Shown piece after piece: positions 1 to 12,549 of a stretch of DNA of 64,000 bases. The stretch covers positions 1 through 64,000 of the forward strand of contig JAURVB010014516.1 of assembly GCA_033002965.1 (NCBI GenBank). The letters run 5' to 3'. The position numbers were made by a program, and so were the translations under genes. Under the pieces are notes generated by a model. That model did no database searches. It was not told the origin of the DNA and saw nothing but the letters and a program-made list of their open reading frames with translations. Position 1 is the first letter of the stretch, and each line of letters opens with the position of its first letter. Source of the stretch: Piper betle (Eukaryota; Streptophyta; Magnoliopsida; Piperales; Piperaceae).

Positions 1-12
1 TTCATGTAAGAA

Positions 13-540
13 TAGGGTTGCTAACTGCTCAATTGTGATTGTGTTCACCCAATAGTCAACTAGATTTCGTTCGAGTAAAAATTCGAGTTGAATTAAGCGA
101 GGACGAGCACATCTATATTTGGTTCGACTCAACTTGATACTTAATAATTTACATTAGATATGATATTTTATAAATATTTTATATAGTCATTTATATAGAA
201 TATAAAAAATGATAAATATATAAACATATTGTGATGATGGTTTTATATTATTATATAGAATTTTGTATTAAAACAAGCAATTTAGTATATAATTTAACCA
301 TAATCGAGTTATTTAAATTTTTATATTTAATTGATCTTAAATTATATAGAAAAAAATATGAATAATACTCGAGTCTTCCCTTATTTAACTTGAGTTAAAC
401 TTTGTTGAACCCGGTTCGAGTTTAAAATAAATAAATAAATTAGAATACTATTAAATTTCACTGGACTCAAATTAATACTGTTTGACGTGACTCATGTTTT
501 TCTAATAAATTTTTTTTAATAAAAGTTATTAATGAGTATC
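13..540. repeat. Diverged copy of the 'tagggttgctaa' TIR element
   Basis: The segment opens with tagggttgctaactg, nearly the same terminus as the well-bounded Mutator-like element at 4926. It continues with the same gttcgag/ctcgag-rich, otherwise AT-rich filler. The right end and target-site duplication are not clear, so limits are approximate. No coding capacity is seen. Confidence 0.4.
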
Positions 541-1318
541 AAAGTGGGAGACAAACTCTTCCTTCCTGAGAAAAAAAAGAGAGAAAAACTCTTCCTTCTC
601 AGAGCTGATCGCCTCCCCATCCCTCCAATCAATGCAGTCCCTCCATATCATATGTCAGGAGAAGAATTAACAGTTGTTGCTATTGCACTTGACGCATGAT
701 AAGCGGGGGAAGACCACCCAAGAAGAGATAGAAACAAGTCACCTTCTCTTGTACCTATCCATCCTCACCATTCATAAATCCCATATTTTCACTGAATGTT
801 TCCCATTCCAATGAATTTGGCACCCTCCAAAGTCCCAACCCAAAAACTCTTTTCTTCCCCAACCTTCCCTTCTCTCACTTCCACCCATATCTCTTCCTTG
901 TTCACCTTCTTCCTCCCATAGAGTTCATTAATATCAACCATTCTCAAGACCCAGGTTTTCATCTGGGATGATCAGAGGCTCTATGTGCAGGACACACAAT
1001 GTGATCCCAGGCGCGAGTAGATCGCTCTTTCAACATATATAATATGTAAATGCTGCATCTGTTCGGATGCATGCTTTGTATATGTATATGATATATCATG
1101 CGTATGAAAATGAATCACGCAGAAACTTATGGGGATGAAGATTCCGGTGACCAGCTATAACTCCCATGCCGCATCACCTTCGCAACAAACATGCGAAGCA
1201 GAGGCACATAGGTAACAAAGAAATTGATGTTTTTTTCTTGGTGGATGTTAATACGGGTTTAGCTCTTGATTAATGTTGTTAAGTGGTGGTTAAGTACGTA
1301 ATTTGGTTGTATTGTTAG
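541..1318 (+). other. Non-coding stretch, probable promoter and 5' remnant of the BCAT pseudogene
   Basis: Pyrimidine-rich leader-like sequence (about 830-960) precedes two short open segments, an ATG at 968 and an ATG at 1135 (reading MKIPVTSYNSHAA). The second could be a degenerate transit-peptide exon of the BCAT-like gene that follows, because an open segment runs to a possible donor near 1212. Neither can be confirmed by conserved residues, as BCAT transit peptides are not conserved. Confidence 0.3.
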
Positions 1319-2345
1319 GGTGGGTGAGGAAAATGATGGGGTACTGGATTAGGATAATCTGGGATTCGGGCTCGTGCAGGCCGATTACATGTACTCGATG
1401 CGATGCACCGGCGACGGTGTTGCGGCCGGCGGGCAGTTTTCCGATTGGAAGCTCGGCCGGTATGGGAACATAGAGCTGAGCCCGGCCTCCGGCGTCCTCA
1501 ATTATGGGCAGGTATTAATATTAAAATTAAGTGCTAAAATTTTCTGCTAATCATGTTTATGGTAGGTTTTTTAGCAATTAATTTTTTTAATATTAATTAG
1601 GAGGGGTTGAATTGTAGTGAGGAAAGATAAAATGGTCAGGAGGGCAGATGAAAAATGCCCATTTCCCCCCCAACTTTATCTTGAATTTTCCAAAACTGGT
1701 ATTAAAAAAATTACTAGAAAAACATAAATATAGATATCATTGATTTGAGGATTTGCAACAATAAGTTTTAATCCCATATATAAAATAAATTGAGATGGGA
1801 TTATCAATGAGGATTAGAGCACATGGTTAAAATTTTGGATATCAGGTAAAATATTATACGTAAATAAGGAAATGGTGCTTGCATTTCTAGGAATGTATGA
1901 ACATGGATACTATTTCTTGCTAAACTGCTATCAAGGGTATATATTTTGATCTTTAAAATTCAATCAGGTTAAAGAGCGTGAAGTGCCAGTTGAGGATTTG
2001 ATGGAGAGGCAGATGAAGTTTTCTGCACTGGAACTGCAGTTGTGGTTGCTCATGTAGGAAGCATAACATATAGTGGTAGAAGGTGATTCTGCTTCAGATC
2101 ACTTCTAAGCTTCAATTTTTACTTCTCACACTAGTCTAATTACATTTTTAAAGGAAACCCACATCAAGATATTTATCTAAAACAAAACGACCCAACATCA
2201 AGATATTGTTGTGAAAACAGTTGTAGCATTGATAAGTTTTTGACAACTTTACAGGGTAAAATACAGAACAGGATCTGGCACAGTAGCTCGCCGGCTTTAC
2301 TCAATGCTCACAGGCATTCAAATGGGTCTTGTTGAGGAAATTTAA
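1319..2345 (+). pseudogene. Branched-chain amino acid aminotransferase (BCAT) pseudogene, internally deleted
   Basis: BCAT is a fold-type IV PLP enzyme that reversibly transaminates Leu, Ile and Val in plastids or mitochondria. Exon 1319-1511 encodes the conserved NLGFGL..DYMY and YGNIELSPASGVLNYGQ block. Exon 1968-2082 resumes near the C-terminus (EREVPVEDLM, then VFCTGTAVVVAHVGSITYSG in a shifted frame). Exon 2255-2345 gives the family ending YRTGSGTVARRLYSMLTGIQ..LVEEI. About 200 residues that normally lie between the first two blocks, including the PLP-binding lysine, are absent: only 456 bp without coding separate the exons. Further lesions are a tag stop at 1350-1352 where DW is expected (tgg to tag), a two-base insertion near 2006-2009, and a slightly early stop. 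Splice sites of the remaining exons still look usable. The identity is firm; the copy cannot be functional. Confidence 0.85.
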
Positions 2346-3412
2346 TAGTTCCCTTATCTTCTCTAACTTGATGTACAAATAAAAAAGAAGGGGGCTTTAC
2401 AATATAGTCATTGCTGAAATTTGTTTTTCGAGGTGAAATTGCCCTGTTCTCCCCTTGTCACAAAGACAGACTCTCCCCAACATCTTTCTGTTCTAGTTTC
2501 TTTCTTCACCCAAAAATGAAAAAAAACACTGAAGTTCTCGTGATTTTTTTTTGGGGATCAACATTGTTGTCTAATTACTAAGTAGCTCGCGAATGAAATT
2601 GCAACCGATGTCGGGTGCCTAAAAATCGCGTCTTTTGTTGAACTCTCACATTTCTTTTGGAATAATGGCCAATCTTTATGGAAATTTTATCCAAAAGAAT
2701 GGTGTTAGAAGAAGTTTTTGACAAAGAAAAGATGGGTTCGAGTAGATGAAGAAGAACGATAATCAGATATACTATTCATGTGAAAGTTGTTAATCATGGG
2801 AAAGTGGAGGATGGAAATTGTGAACGCCAATGACCCGTGCCAACAAATGCTTTAAGATTAATCACCGTTGCTTTTCTTGCGTTAATATCTTCTTAATTAA
2901 AACATCTTTTTAATTAGAGGCTATCACCAATTATTAGTTTGTAGGTGCTCACTTTTAAAAAATTGATTCAAGATTTGATTGTAATTGACCGAACTTTTCA
3001 ATTTCATTCCTAAGCATTTGTAATTGACCAATTATCCGATGCTTCTGTAGCTTTGGCTATGTCTCATTGATCTGCAAGAGGAAATGGAAACAAATGAATT
3101 GCATATTGAAATCTTTGGGACCATCAAGAATTGATGCTTATGTAGCTAATCAATGAAGAAATGGAAATAATTTAACTAATGTACATTGAAATCTTTGGGA
3201 ACATCATGAATGAATCCAAGGAGTTCATGACAGTACAGATATACTAACTGGCCAAGAAAGACAATTAAGATGTAAAGTCTCCCCTCCTCTGCATCCATTT
3301 TACCCATATCCCTCTCGCTGCCCATATATAAATTCAAACAACTGCTAGGCAACAATTAGTTGCATGCCCTTCAAAAGCCCTCACATCTTCATATTGAGTT
3401 CTTGATAGAGGG
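2346..3412 (+). other. Intergenic spacer and promoter of the MYB pseudogene
   Basis: No coding sequence is seen. A TATA-like tatataaa lies at 3325-3332, about 80 bp upstream of the MYB ATG, which is a normal distance for a plant promoter. The rest is unique-looking AT-rich DNA. Confidence 0.45.
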
Positions 3413-4390
3413 ATGGGAAGATCTCCATGCTGCGACAAATTAGCTAGTGTTAAGAGAGGACCCCTGTCTCCTAAGGAAGATGCGAAGCTCAAAGCCTATA
3501 TTGATGAGCAGTAAGGAATTGGTGGCAATTGGACACATTCCTCATTATTTGGTATCTTCCTCCTTATGTATTCATGACATATCTTGATCTGTTTGTGAAT
3601 ATGGTTCGTGGGTTTTTGGATTCAAGGCTGTAGGAAACGCTGTAGGAAGGGATGCAGACTTCGGCGGTTGAATTACCTCCGGCCTAACCTCAAGCATGGA
3701 GGGTTCTCTGAAGAAGAAGACAACATAATTTGCAGCCTGTACATCAGCATAGGCAGCAGGTATGCATATATGTTTTAAGAAATAATATTGCACATATATA
3801 ACACCCATCCATCAAAATCTTTATTTTTAATTTTTAACTATTAATATGATCAGGTGGTCAATCTCTGCTGCACAGTTACCAGAGAACTGATAATGATGTT
3901 AAGAACTACTGGAACACAAGATTGAAGAAGAAACTGATCCTAGGGAAGCGAAGGAAGGAGAAGCAGTCCAAGAAGCTCACAGATAATTATGATGGAAGCC
4001 TCAAAATGTTTGTTCTAGTATTGATAGAGGTGGTAGATCTTCTGAAACTATTGATGTAACAGTAGTACTACCAATTACCATTACAGATGAATTCAAGAAG
4101 TACTCGAATGATGTAGATCATGTTGCTACCACTGATCTACATTTCAATGACAGTAACCTTGCCAAGTTGATCACTAGTACTACTTCTTCCACGAATTCTT
4201 TGGGTGAGAAATGCACTTGGTTGTCTGCTCAAGATCAATTGCCAAATGGAAGTGACATGGTAAATGCACCTCCATGTCATGATATGATCTCCAACGTTGG
4301 ACTTGGAAGAGATGATTTAATAAGAATAATCATGAACAAAGAATGGGGAGTAGCAATACTCTGGACTGTTTGTATGACCAAGGATTGATG
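3413..4390 (+). pseudogene. R2R3-MYB transcription factor pseudogene, RAX/subgroup-14-like
   Basis: Intact relatives are nuclear DNA-binding regulators of axillary meristems and related processes. Exon 1 (3413 to about 3550) starts MGRSPCCDKLASVKRGP; exon 2 (about 3628-3759) gives CRLRRLNYLRPN and HGGFSEEEDNIICSLYISIG; exon 3 (about 3855 on) gives WSISAAQLP, then after a shift RTDNDVKNYWNTRLKKK. The three-exon layout and these motifs fit the RAX/MYB36 clade. Lesions: taa at 3512-3514 inside R2; the first R2 tryptophan is Leu (GPL for GPW) and the third is Arg (RLRR for RLRW); G and S of RCGKSC are changed; exon 2 has a frame disturbance at its 5' end; two bases are lost at LPGRTD, creating tga. 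The downstream acidic and Ser-rich tail (4167-4388) is still open. Clearly decayed. Confidence 0.88.
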
Positions 4391-4925
4391 GCTGGTGACC
4401 AATGGTGTGGAACAAACTGTGGTGCTCATATATATATCAACTGGCTCCTTGATCTTCATCCCAAACATTATCACACAAGATATACAACTCTATAACTCTA
4501 TTCTCCAATGGTTTTTTTATTACCTAATTAGGATCCTCACACAAGATATACACTATATAATCTATTTATGTCTTGATAAAATTAATAATCTCCTAATTTA
4601 CTCAATTAGTGTAATATATCCCAGCTAAGAAGGGGGAAAATTTTTTCACAAGATATACACTATATAATCTATTTATGTCTTGATAAAATTAATAATCTCC
4701 TAATTTACTCAATTAGTTTAATATATCCCAGCTAAGAAGGGGAAAAAAATTTTTTAAAAAATGGTGGTCCGGTTCTAACTGATATGTAACTCTATTCTCC
4801 AATTATTTTTTTATTTCCTTATTAGGATCCTCACACAAGATATACACTATATAATCTATTTGTGTCTTGATAAAATTAATAATCTCCTAATCTACTCAAT
4901 TAGTTTAATAGATCCCAGCTAAGAA

Positions 4926-5567
4926 TAGGGTTGCTAATTGAGCGAGCCAGCTCGTGAGTATTTAGCATTCGACTCGGCTTGACTCGACTCGAAACTTCGA
5001 CTCGAACTCGAATCTTACGAGTCGAGCTTGAGCAAGGTCGTGTTAGACTCGACTCGACTCGAACTCGACTCGTACCTCGACTCGATAAAATAATATAATA
5101 ATATAATTTTATATTATATTTATTTATTTATTTATTTATTTACACACACAATATAATAACAAAGAAGTGAGATAGTTGAGATGGTAAGTATTCACCTTGA
5201 TGACCTCAAAGTTGTGGGTTCAATCCAAATTGAGTGCATTTTTTTTAAGTGAGGGACTTTTGACTTTTAATCGAGCCGATTTTGAGCTCACGAACGAGCT
5301 GTGTTCGAGCTTGGGAAAATTAAACAGTTTAAGTGTATTCGACCACGAGTCGAGCTCAAACATATAAAAGATATTCGAGTCGAACTCGAGTATATATATT
5401 AAAAACTCGTTCGATCTCAAGTCGAGTTCGAACGAGTTTCGAACTATCGAGCCGAGTTCGAACGAGTTTCGAACTATCGAGCCGAGTTCGAACGAGTTTC
5501 GAACTATTCGAGCCGAGTTCGAACAAAAGTCGAACTCGGCTCGCTCGCTCGCTCGATTAGCACCCCT
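4926..5567. mobile_element. Non-autonomous Mutator-like element (MITE) with 9-bp target duplication
   Basis: The ends are inverted repeats: tagggttgctaattgagcg at the left and the reverse complement of ctcgattagcacccct at the right. Both flanks carry the identical 9-bp agctaagaa (4917-4925 and 5568-5576), the duplication length typical of Mutator-like transposons. The 642-bp interior is built of gactcgagtt/cgagc-like motifs and has no transposase. It sits inside one unit of the surrounding tandem array, so it inserted after the array formed. Confidence 0.85.
5424..5521. repeat. 30-bp tandem repeat inside the Mutator-like element
   Basis: gagttcgaacgagtttcgaa starts at 5424, 5454 and 5484, and a partial fourth copy starts at 5515. 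The period is 30 bp (31 in the last). The repeat makes a subterminal array beside the right inverted repeat. Confidence 0.85.
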
Positions 5568-5690
5568 AGCTAAGAAGGGGAAAAAAATTTTAAAAAATGG
5601 TGGTTCGGTTTAACTTATTCGGGTCTTGATAAAATTAATAATCTCCTAATCTACTCAATTAGTTTAATATATCCCATCTAAGAAGGGGGG

Positions 5691-6988
5691 AAAATTTTAT
5701 AAAAAAATGGCGGTTCGGTTCTAACTGATCTGAGGGGTATATTTGGGTCCGACCCACACCGGTCCGTTATCCTTCCCACTGTCGACAACGAGAAGTACTC
5801 GCTGCTCTGTGAAACCAGCCTCACGCAATCCCCTCTACTTTAAGAACCGACCGGCCCGGGCCTTCGCCCGAACCGGATGGTTCACTGCCGACTTGGAATG
5901 GGCGGTCCAGCATTTGTGGATTTTAACCCAACCCAACGAAACCAGCCAAACCGTTCTCACCACTTTAATGCCCCCACTTGGGTTACAAGCAGGCGTTAAA
6001 CCCAACTCGGCGATGGTGTGTGGTTCTTCAGAATCCTATCTCCTGGTTTTTTGATGACAGTTTAGACGATGTGGGATTATATGGAAGGCATGAAAATTGA
6101 CAACAAACATGGCTGATGTTGAACTCTCTTTGATTGTATTCTCCATGGGCATGATTTTACTTGGTTAATGAGTTTGTTCGTGTTGGAGACATAATTTTGT
6201 CAAATTTTTCGTGTGATAGAAGATTGTTGTCGTGGGAGGCCGTAAATAAACCTTAAGAGTTCTGTTTTTAAGCCAGGGATACGATTTTTGGTAGGAGATA
6301 AAATAGATTCAGAGAGCAATTATTATGGACATATTATGAGTTTTGATTATTTATATTAGTCGAATTATGCTATTTGATTTGGTGAGCTCTGCATTTTTAC
6401 TGGAGTTGAATTAACAGGTATGATAATGAAAAATGAAGACAACAAGATGCAGTGAAATTTTGCTCGGAAGGTTTGGAAGGCCGACAAGATTGTCGACAAG
6501 AGAAGATCAATGAACTATGTAATATAACGCGAGTAATAATGGGTTATTACCATTAAATTCGTTGCTTTTTTAAATATTTTTTTGACTAATTTCAAGAATA
6601 TTTATTCAAGTGTTTTCATGAGCTCTTGCACTCCAATCACCTTGAATCTACCCAGTTCCAGAATTTTTCAAGTATAATGCGTATTTATACCAAGGAATAA
6701 GACAAAAGGGTAAGCATTCTTTACATTACACAACACATGATGTATAACAGAACCAACCAAATATCTATTACAATTCACATTGCTTGACAAACATTTCTTT
6801 TTAAAAAAAAAAAAAAAGATGCAGCTTTGCGTCTGTATCCTGAACTCCTTTGAAGAGTAAGCACGGTGTCTGCAGAGCCAACTTTGATGACAGCTGATAG
6901 TAAATGTATAGCTGTATACAAAAGAATGTGGAAACGAACATATCTTGCAGCGTCAGAAGTATACACAAGTTGACACAGATTTCTGTCT
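5691..6988. other. Spacer with an unassigned GC-richer patch, then 3' flank of the channel gene
   Basis: 5740-6055 is GC-richer and open on the plus strand for 103 codons, but it matches no family I recognise and its codon pattern is unconvincing. 6056-6560 shows nothing. 6560-6988 is likely 3'-UTR of the minus-strand OSCA-like gene; it includes a 14-base adenine run near 6804. Confidence 0.35.
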
Positions 6989-9900
6989 TTAACCTGATTT
7001 TATCTGTAAAGAAATTACCGTGGCCAGCCATCTAAACATACCCTGCACTCTAGATATAGATAACCCTCCAAGCAGAAGATAAAGCAAACCTCTTGTTTCT
7101 GAGGTTTGACTCGAAGAACCCTCTTCTAGAACCTCTACCAATTCCCGTGAGCTCGCAGGAAATTGAGAATAAGCAGACAGTAACTGTTCATGGATGTCAT
7201 CCATGCGACCTTGCAGTTCATCTACCCGATCCATGTCAATAATGTCCTAATTTTTTAAAAAAAAACACAATGAAAACTGATTCAGAACGAACATTAACAA
7301 TGATGAGGGAACCGTATATAAACATACAAATTGAACTTACCTGGGCATTGAAACATTTAAATACAGGATGAAACCTTTTCCTGCAATACTCGTTGAAGAG
7401 AAGGGTTAAGACCAGAAGTGGAATGATGAAGCCTGCGGCGACTGGCGATTTTTTCAGACCAAAGACTCCAAGGGCAATAATTTGTGTAAGTAACAATGAG
7501 AAAATAGTTGCATTGTGTATAACTGGCCACATCAGCCCTCCACTTTCATACTTCGTAATATAAACATTAAGTATCTGCACCAAGTGGCCAAGATGATGAA
7601 TATCAGCACCAATAATGAAAAGATAAATAAATCATTTACTTCTTAACTGAAGGCCATTTAATAGTTTCAATGACAAACCAAATCTTCCATACTGAAGCAT
7701 ATTTCCTTCCTCATTTAAAATTTAGCTTTATTATTAAAAAAACTAGTATTTCTCAAGGTAGAACCAAAACAAATATAACTGCCTATACCCAACAGAAAAA
7801 CTAAAATCAATGGTAAACATTAATGGCAAGAACATAGCAAAGTGGCATCATTACGGCACCATACATTACCTGGTTGCGATACACCACATAACCTAGCAGA
7901 TAATGCACCAGCAAGATGGGCAAAATTAAAGGTGCCAAAACAGAGCAGGTAAAACCAAGCAGGCCAAAGAGGAGTACTCTGGGAACTTCTGTATGATAAG
8001 GGAATGATCGTATTGATGCTTGCTCATCCCCATTTCTTAATATAAACCGGCGCACTAAGTTATAAAGAAGTGCAAACGGTTGCACAATTTCAAAAGACAA
8101 ACTCGTCCAACCTGATGTGAGGACGTAAGTGATAAAAAATGTTGCCTGTACACAAATAATTAAACTTTTCATTAGTATTCTCATAAGAGAAGCATGATTA
8201 GCTCAGAAAGTAAAGATAGAAAACTCAAAAGTTACAGTCTGAGAAAAATATTATTAAGTAGCAAAGACCTATGACAGTGTAAAGGTCCAGCCAAGTTTAT
8301 TAAATAAACGTACTAGTGTCAGTTAAAACCTATGAGAAAAACTAATTGCTACGTCCCCCTTAAAAAACAAATAAGATAAACAAATTCCTGAGATGAAGTG
8401 CTCTCCTATTAGCTAAGCATGTGACATTTGACAAACAACAAACATCTTACAATTTATACTTAAGAAAAATGTTACACAACAAACAGTACAGTTGATTGAC
8501 CATTCAGATTTTTTGTTCTTTTTTTTCTTAAATAAAAAAAATAAAAGTAAAAATATTTTTAAAAAAAAGGAAAAAAGCGAGAAAAAAAAGTCCTACTGAA
8601 GTATAGTAAAAAGAAGCTTTACTTATTAATCATGCCTCCCAAGAACATGAATCAATTGGGGATGAAACAAGTTTACAGTGGACAGTTCTGTTGTTCCATG
8701 AATAGCAAATAGCATAAATAATTTGCATGTACAAACGCAAATATCATCAAACAGGAAAACGCTTCACCTGTGAATGAGTTCAGAACCCAGTAGACAGCAT
8801 TGCTTAAAAACTAGACTTTACACCTCAAGTGGTTTGGGAAAAGATTAGCCAATCATATAAGAAACTAATAAATTATGGATCAGTAGTTGCGCATGTATGT
8901 ATATATGTCTCTACACTAATAATCACCTGCCTTGGTACTGCTTTAGCCAGCAGGGTGGGAACGTCTTTAGCACTAGAAAGACTGTACAGCTGATTAATTA
9001 CGGTCCCTGACAATACATTAACAAAGAACACATTCCAAATCATAAAATACAGAATCTTGCAGCAAGCACTTCTTTTCCTTCCACTCCTGGAAACAGACCC
9101 TTCAACTGATGAAAGTAGCAACATTATTGGAGGCACAATCAAAAGGAATAATAATAAAATGACACTTGGCAAATATCCTGTAACCAGCTGGCTGACATAT
9201 TTCCTGCAATTAATATGTGCTACAATTATTGAAGGAATTTGACAGATCAGAAACAAATAACCAGCAGTGATTTTGCAATTGCTCTTAATGGTGAATATCA
9301 TTTTTTTTGTAAAAAATAAAAATGCATACTTCTTCAAGATTCCCTTCAAGAAGGGAAATGTCTTTTGTAACTTTTCCAGTTGCGACAGACCTTGCACAAA
9401 AGTTACAGGAGGGAAGAACAGAACCACAAAAAAAGGGAAACAAGTAGACTTGCGAGTCTACGTATCCAGAGCTGCCTAAAAGGTATCCACAGGTTGGACC
9501 AATAAACGTCATTCGGTGAAGGAGCCAGCTCACTGACCCATAACATTGGGTTTGAAAATTGAAGAACTCGTGAAGCGACAATAGCAGCGTAACGTGTTTT
9601 GAAAATGACAAAAGCAGCGCCACATTCCTAAACTCAGAAAATCAAATTTTTAGGTACCCATAGGTGACTTTTGTTAAGGGGAGAGGGGCAAAACAACAAC
9701 AATACCTTGTCCTTATTGAAAGAATCTGGAAGTTCAAAGCTAGGAAGCTTGACAGTCTGCTGAAGCTCATCTGAGTATCGTTTAAGTGAGCCCGATGTGA
9801 CACCACAAATACCACATCTTCTATCAACTGTTCCTCGATCGGCACACGTGGGTTTCACGCGCAAACATCTTCTATAAATCTTATCCATATTATTCTGTAA

Positions 9901-12549
9901 AAAGAGATAACACACATAAATGTAGATTTAGCAAATTCAAAACTCAAGAATAGAACTGACAAATCAATAGCAAATCACTATGGATAGAAAAATTTAAATC
10001 TACTCCCCATTTACTGCAATCATACTAATTAGACTGGTAACTTTCTCAGCAACTAGCCTAAAAAACATGGGATTATGGAATTAAGGTTGTCAGCTTTTGA
10101 TTTTCCACATGCAGCCTTCTCATGTGATTTGACTAAACCTCTCATAATATACAGTTCAATATTTTATAAATTAGGATCTCCTGTGACCTTCACGTTCAAC
10201 TCTTCCACCTAACATCCTACGCATTTAAATAACATCATTAATTAAGATAATTAAAATAACACTGCGTAAAACTACCAACAATCAGATCTCTGCAAGAAAA
10301 CTTCAACTAGAATGCAAATATATGAAAAGCAATGGTCTATGGCATGCATGTATGTACCATGAGCTTGTGAACTTTCCCAACTCTGTAGATCATTTGATGA
10401 GACAAGTAACTCAATCCATAATACTTTTCAAAAAACTCTTCACAGATTCACTACGAGATTTTTCTGTTGACTTGGGAATGGAACGCACAAGGACAGTGAA
10501 ATGACTAGGATTTGGAGGAGATTCAGTAATATATGCAAGTCTCATTTTTGTGATGCTCCGGTATTCCTAAGAAAAGCATAGTCAAAAAAATTTTAGGTGC
10601 ATCCTGATAAAAATAACTTTACATAAATATATTTCACTAACAAAATTTCTTACAAAGTAAAGGAGGATACATGCTGAACAGGATATGAGATACAATGCTA
10701 GGCAGTGAACCCAAAGCCTGCAACATATACAATAAAACCAAATCATTTCCAACAGTAAATGCATGATGATTAAGTGTTTTTATGGCTAAACGTTAAGATC
10801 GGTGTTCCATGCCAATACCCATTTAACATTTCAAAAAATTCAATCAGAAGAGTACAAAATAGTACTGGTCAAATAACAAATGGCGCTGCCTCACCGGAGG
10901 AAAAGATGCATTGCAGTTTGCCAGCTTAATATTTGAGAATCATAGCATCATGACAAAACGATAGATGATAACAATAAAAATTGGAGGACAACTTCCTTTC
11001 AGATCCAAATTCAAATTAAGTCACAAATAAGAGCATTCAAGTAGATGAATGCAAGTGCCCATCAATTAGCCATGAAAAACATCCTCACTATTATTATTTT
11101 CTTATAATTATTGAGAAAGAAACACACTCATTATTGTATATGCAGAGTTGAAATTTTAAAACCATGATCAAGACGTACCACTCTGATCCTTCCTTGACAT
11201 TTTCAATAGTGAACACATCCAGTGACTCAGAAGGAATGTGCTTGTGACGCATCTCTTGACCATGATAATTAAAGGGAAGCACTAAAAACATGCACAAAAT
11301 TGCAGCAATGGAAAAAATCCTGATGCTGCAAATAAACATAAATTCAAGATCAATAACAACAAGTACGCACACAAATATTATGAGGATGAACCAGGATAAG
11401 ACAATGCTAACCAAGAAATTCAATCCCCAAAATCCATTGCATAACCAGATGCCCAAAGTCAAAATTGGAAATGCATGAAGAATTTGTGGTTTCTATATTT
11501 ACCAAATTCAATTATATAAAAATAACCCTTACGCTTAGAAACCTTGCAGCCAACATTGAATGGTCAAATCCTTGCCAACCAGGGTAAAGATTTTGTGTGA
11601 ATTAATTAAGCTGAAAGACTACTGGTTAGCTTTTGCGCTAGCACCAATCCATATCCTACAGCGAAGTTAATTTTTGCTTAAGCATGTGAAATGAAGTAGC
11701 TAGACATAAGCGGTCATATTAAAGCCAGTTAAACGAGATTATTGCACTTTAATTCCCACAATGTACATAGACTGAGTTGATAGGAGAACATGCTTGCAGC
11801 CTCAAAGAAGCTTCTATGTGGTATGTACAATTTGGACAAATTTTGAAGGAGGGAGAGAAGAGAAATTTTCTCATAGATTACAATCCATGTCCCCAACCAC
11901 CGTTTGAAATAAGATGGAAGAAGATGTAGAAGAATAAAGAAGTAAAGAAACTCATTTTCTCTTATACAAATCATTAACTTGAGTCCAAAATGCTATCTTT
12001 GACATGTTATACCGCTTCCAATCCTCATCTTGTTCGCCATTGAATCAGTGTATAAAAATGTTCTATACTTAAAGGTACTAATTTGAAAATCATGTATCAC
12101 TAGTACCACCAAACAATGTCACTGCTTCCGAACTGAATGGGGAAGGATTGTGAAAAAGTTCCATCATTAGGTTAAACTAGTTTTATAGCTGAAAATTCTT
12201 TACATACGTTGACAAAACGTACTCATCTAAGCAACCCAAAATAGTAAAATGTATGGACTAATCACCTGAAAACAAGTGATCTGAGAAAAACTAGTGCATC
12301 CAAACCAGCAACAGAGAGGACCTCAGCCTCAGAAGTTCGGCATGCCTTGACAATCCAACTAGCAGAAGGTATTAATCTCTCCAAGCTGATGCACGTTTCT
12401 CTAGAATGTTTCTGCATTTCAGCCAGTCTGCGGCCAAATTATACCGCCACATTGCCTGGTTGCTTCTTCAAAATAGAATACGAACAAAGCAATACTGCCG
12501 AGATGCCGATGTTGATTCCAGCCGAGGTAAGAAGAGCCGAAACATTCAT
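6989..12549 (-). pseudogene. OSCA2/HYP1-type CSC1-like mechanosensitive cation channel, disabled by three lesions
   Basis: OSCA/CSC1 (DUF221) proteins are plasma-membrane hyperosmolality- or tension-gated calcium-permeable channels. Ten exons in order: 12549-12266, 11325-11179, 10717-10654, 10566-10358, 9894-9706, 9627-9330, 9203-8927, 8145-7870, 7574-7341, 7246-6989, all with GT/AG borders. They sum to 745 residues once two bases are restored. The N-terminus MNVSALLTSAGINIGIS, the cytosolic loop, LWVSELAPSPNDVYW, GYLPSVILLLF, YVLTSGWTSLSFE and FNEYCRKRFHPVF are family hallmarks. Lesions: taa at 12439-12441 in exon 1 (VYFGRRL expected); one T missing in a run in exon 4 (A6 at 10430-10435 on plus); one missing in exon 6 (A7 at 9428-9434 on plus). 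Everything else is conserved. Homopolymer sequencing error could explain two lesions but not the stop. Confidence 0.88.

Larger units (their letters stand above)
4535..5690 (+). repeat. Tandem ~95-185 bp repeat array downstream of the MYB pseudogene
   Basis: A unit containing acaagatatacactatataa, tcttgataaaattaataatc and cccagctaagaaggggg recurs at about 4535-4640, 4647-4745, 4831-4925 (continuing after the transposon at 5577) and, partially, 5625-5690. Later copies carry a linker with atggtggttcggttctaac. Copies differ by only a few bases, so the array is fairly young. It is interrupted by the element at 4926-5567. Confidence 0.75.

Noticed and set aside
5743..6054. 103-codon plus frame in a GC-richer patch
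   Set aside because: No family resemblance, no flanking splice signals consistent with a gene; left as unassigned sequence.
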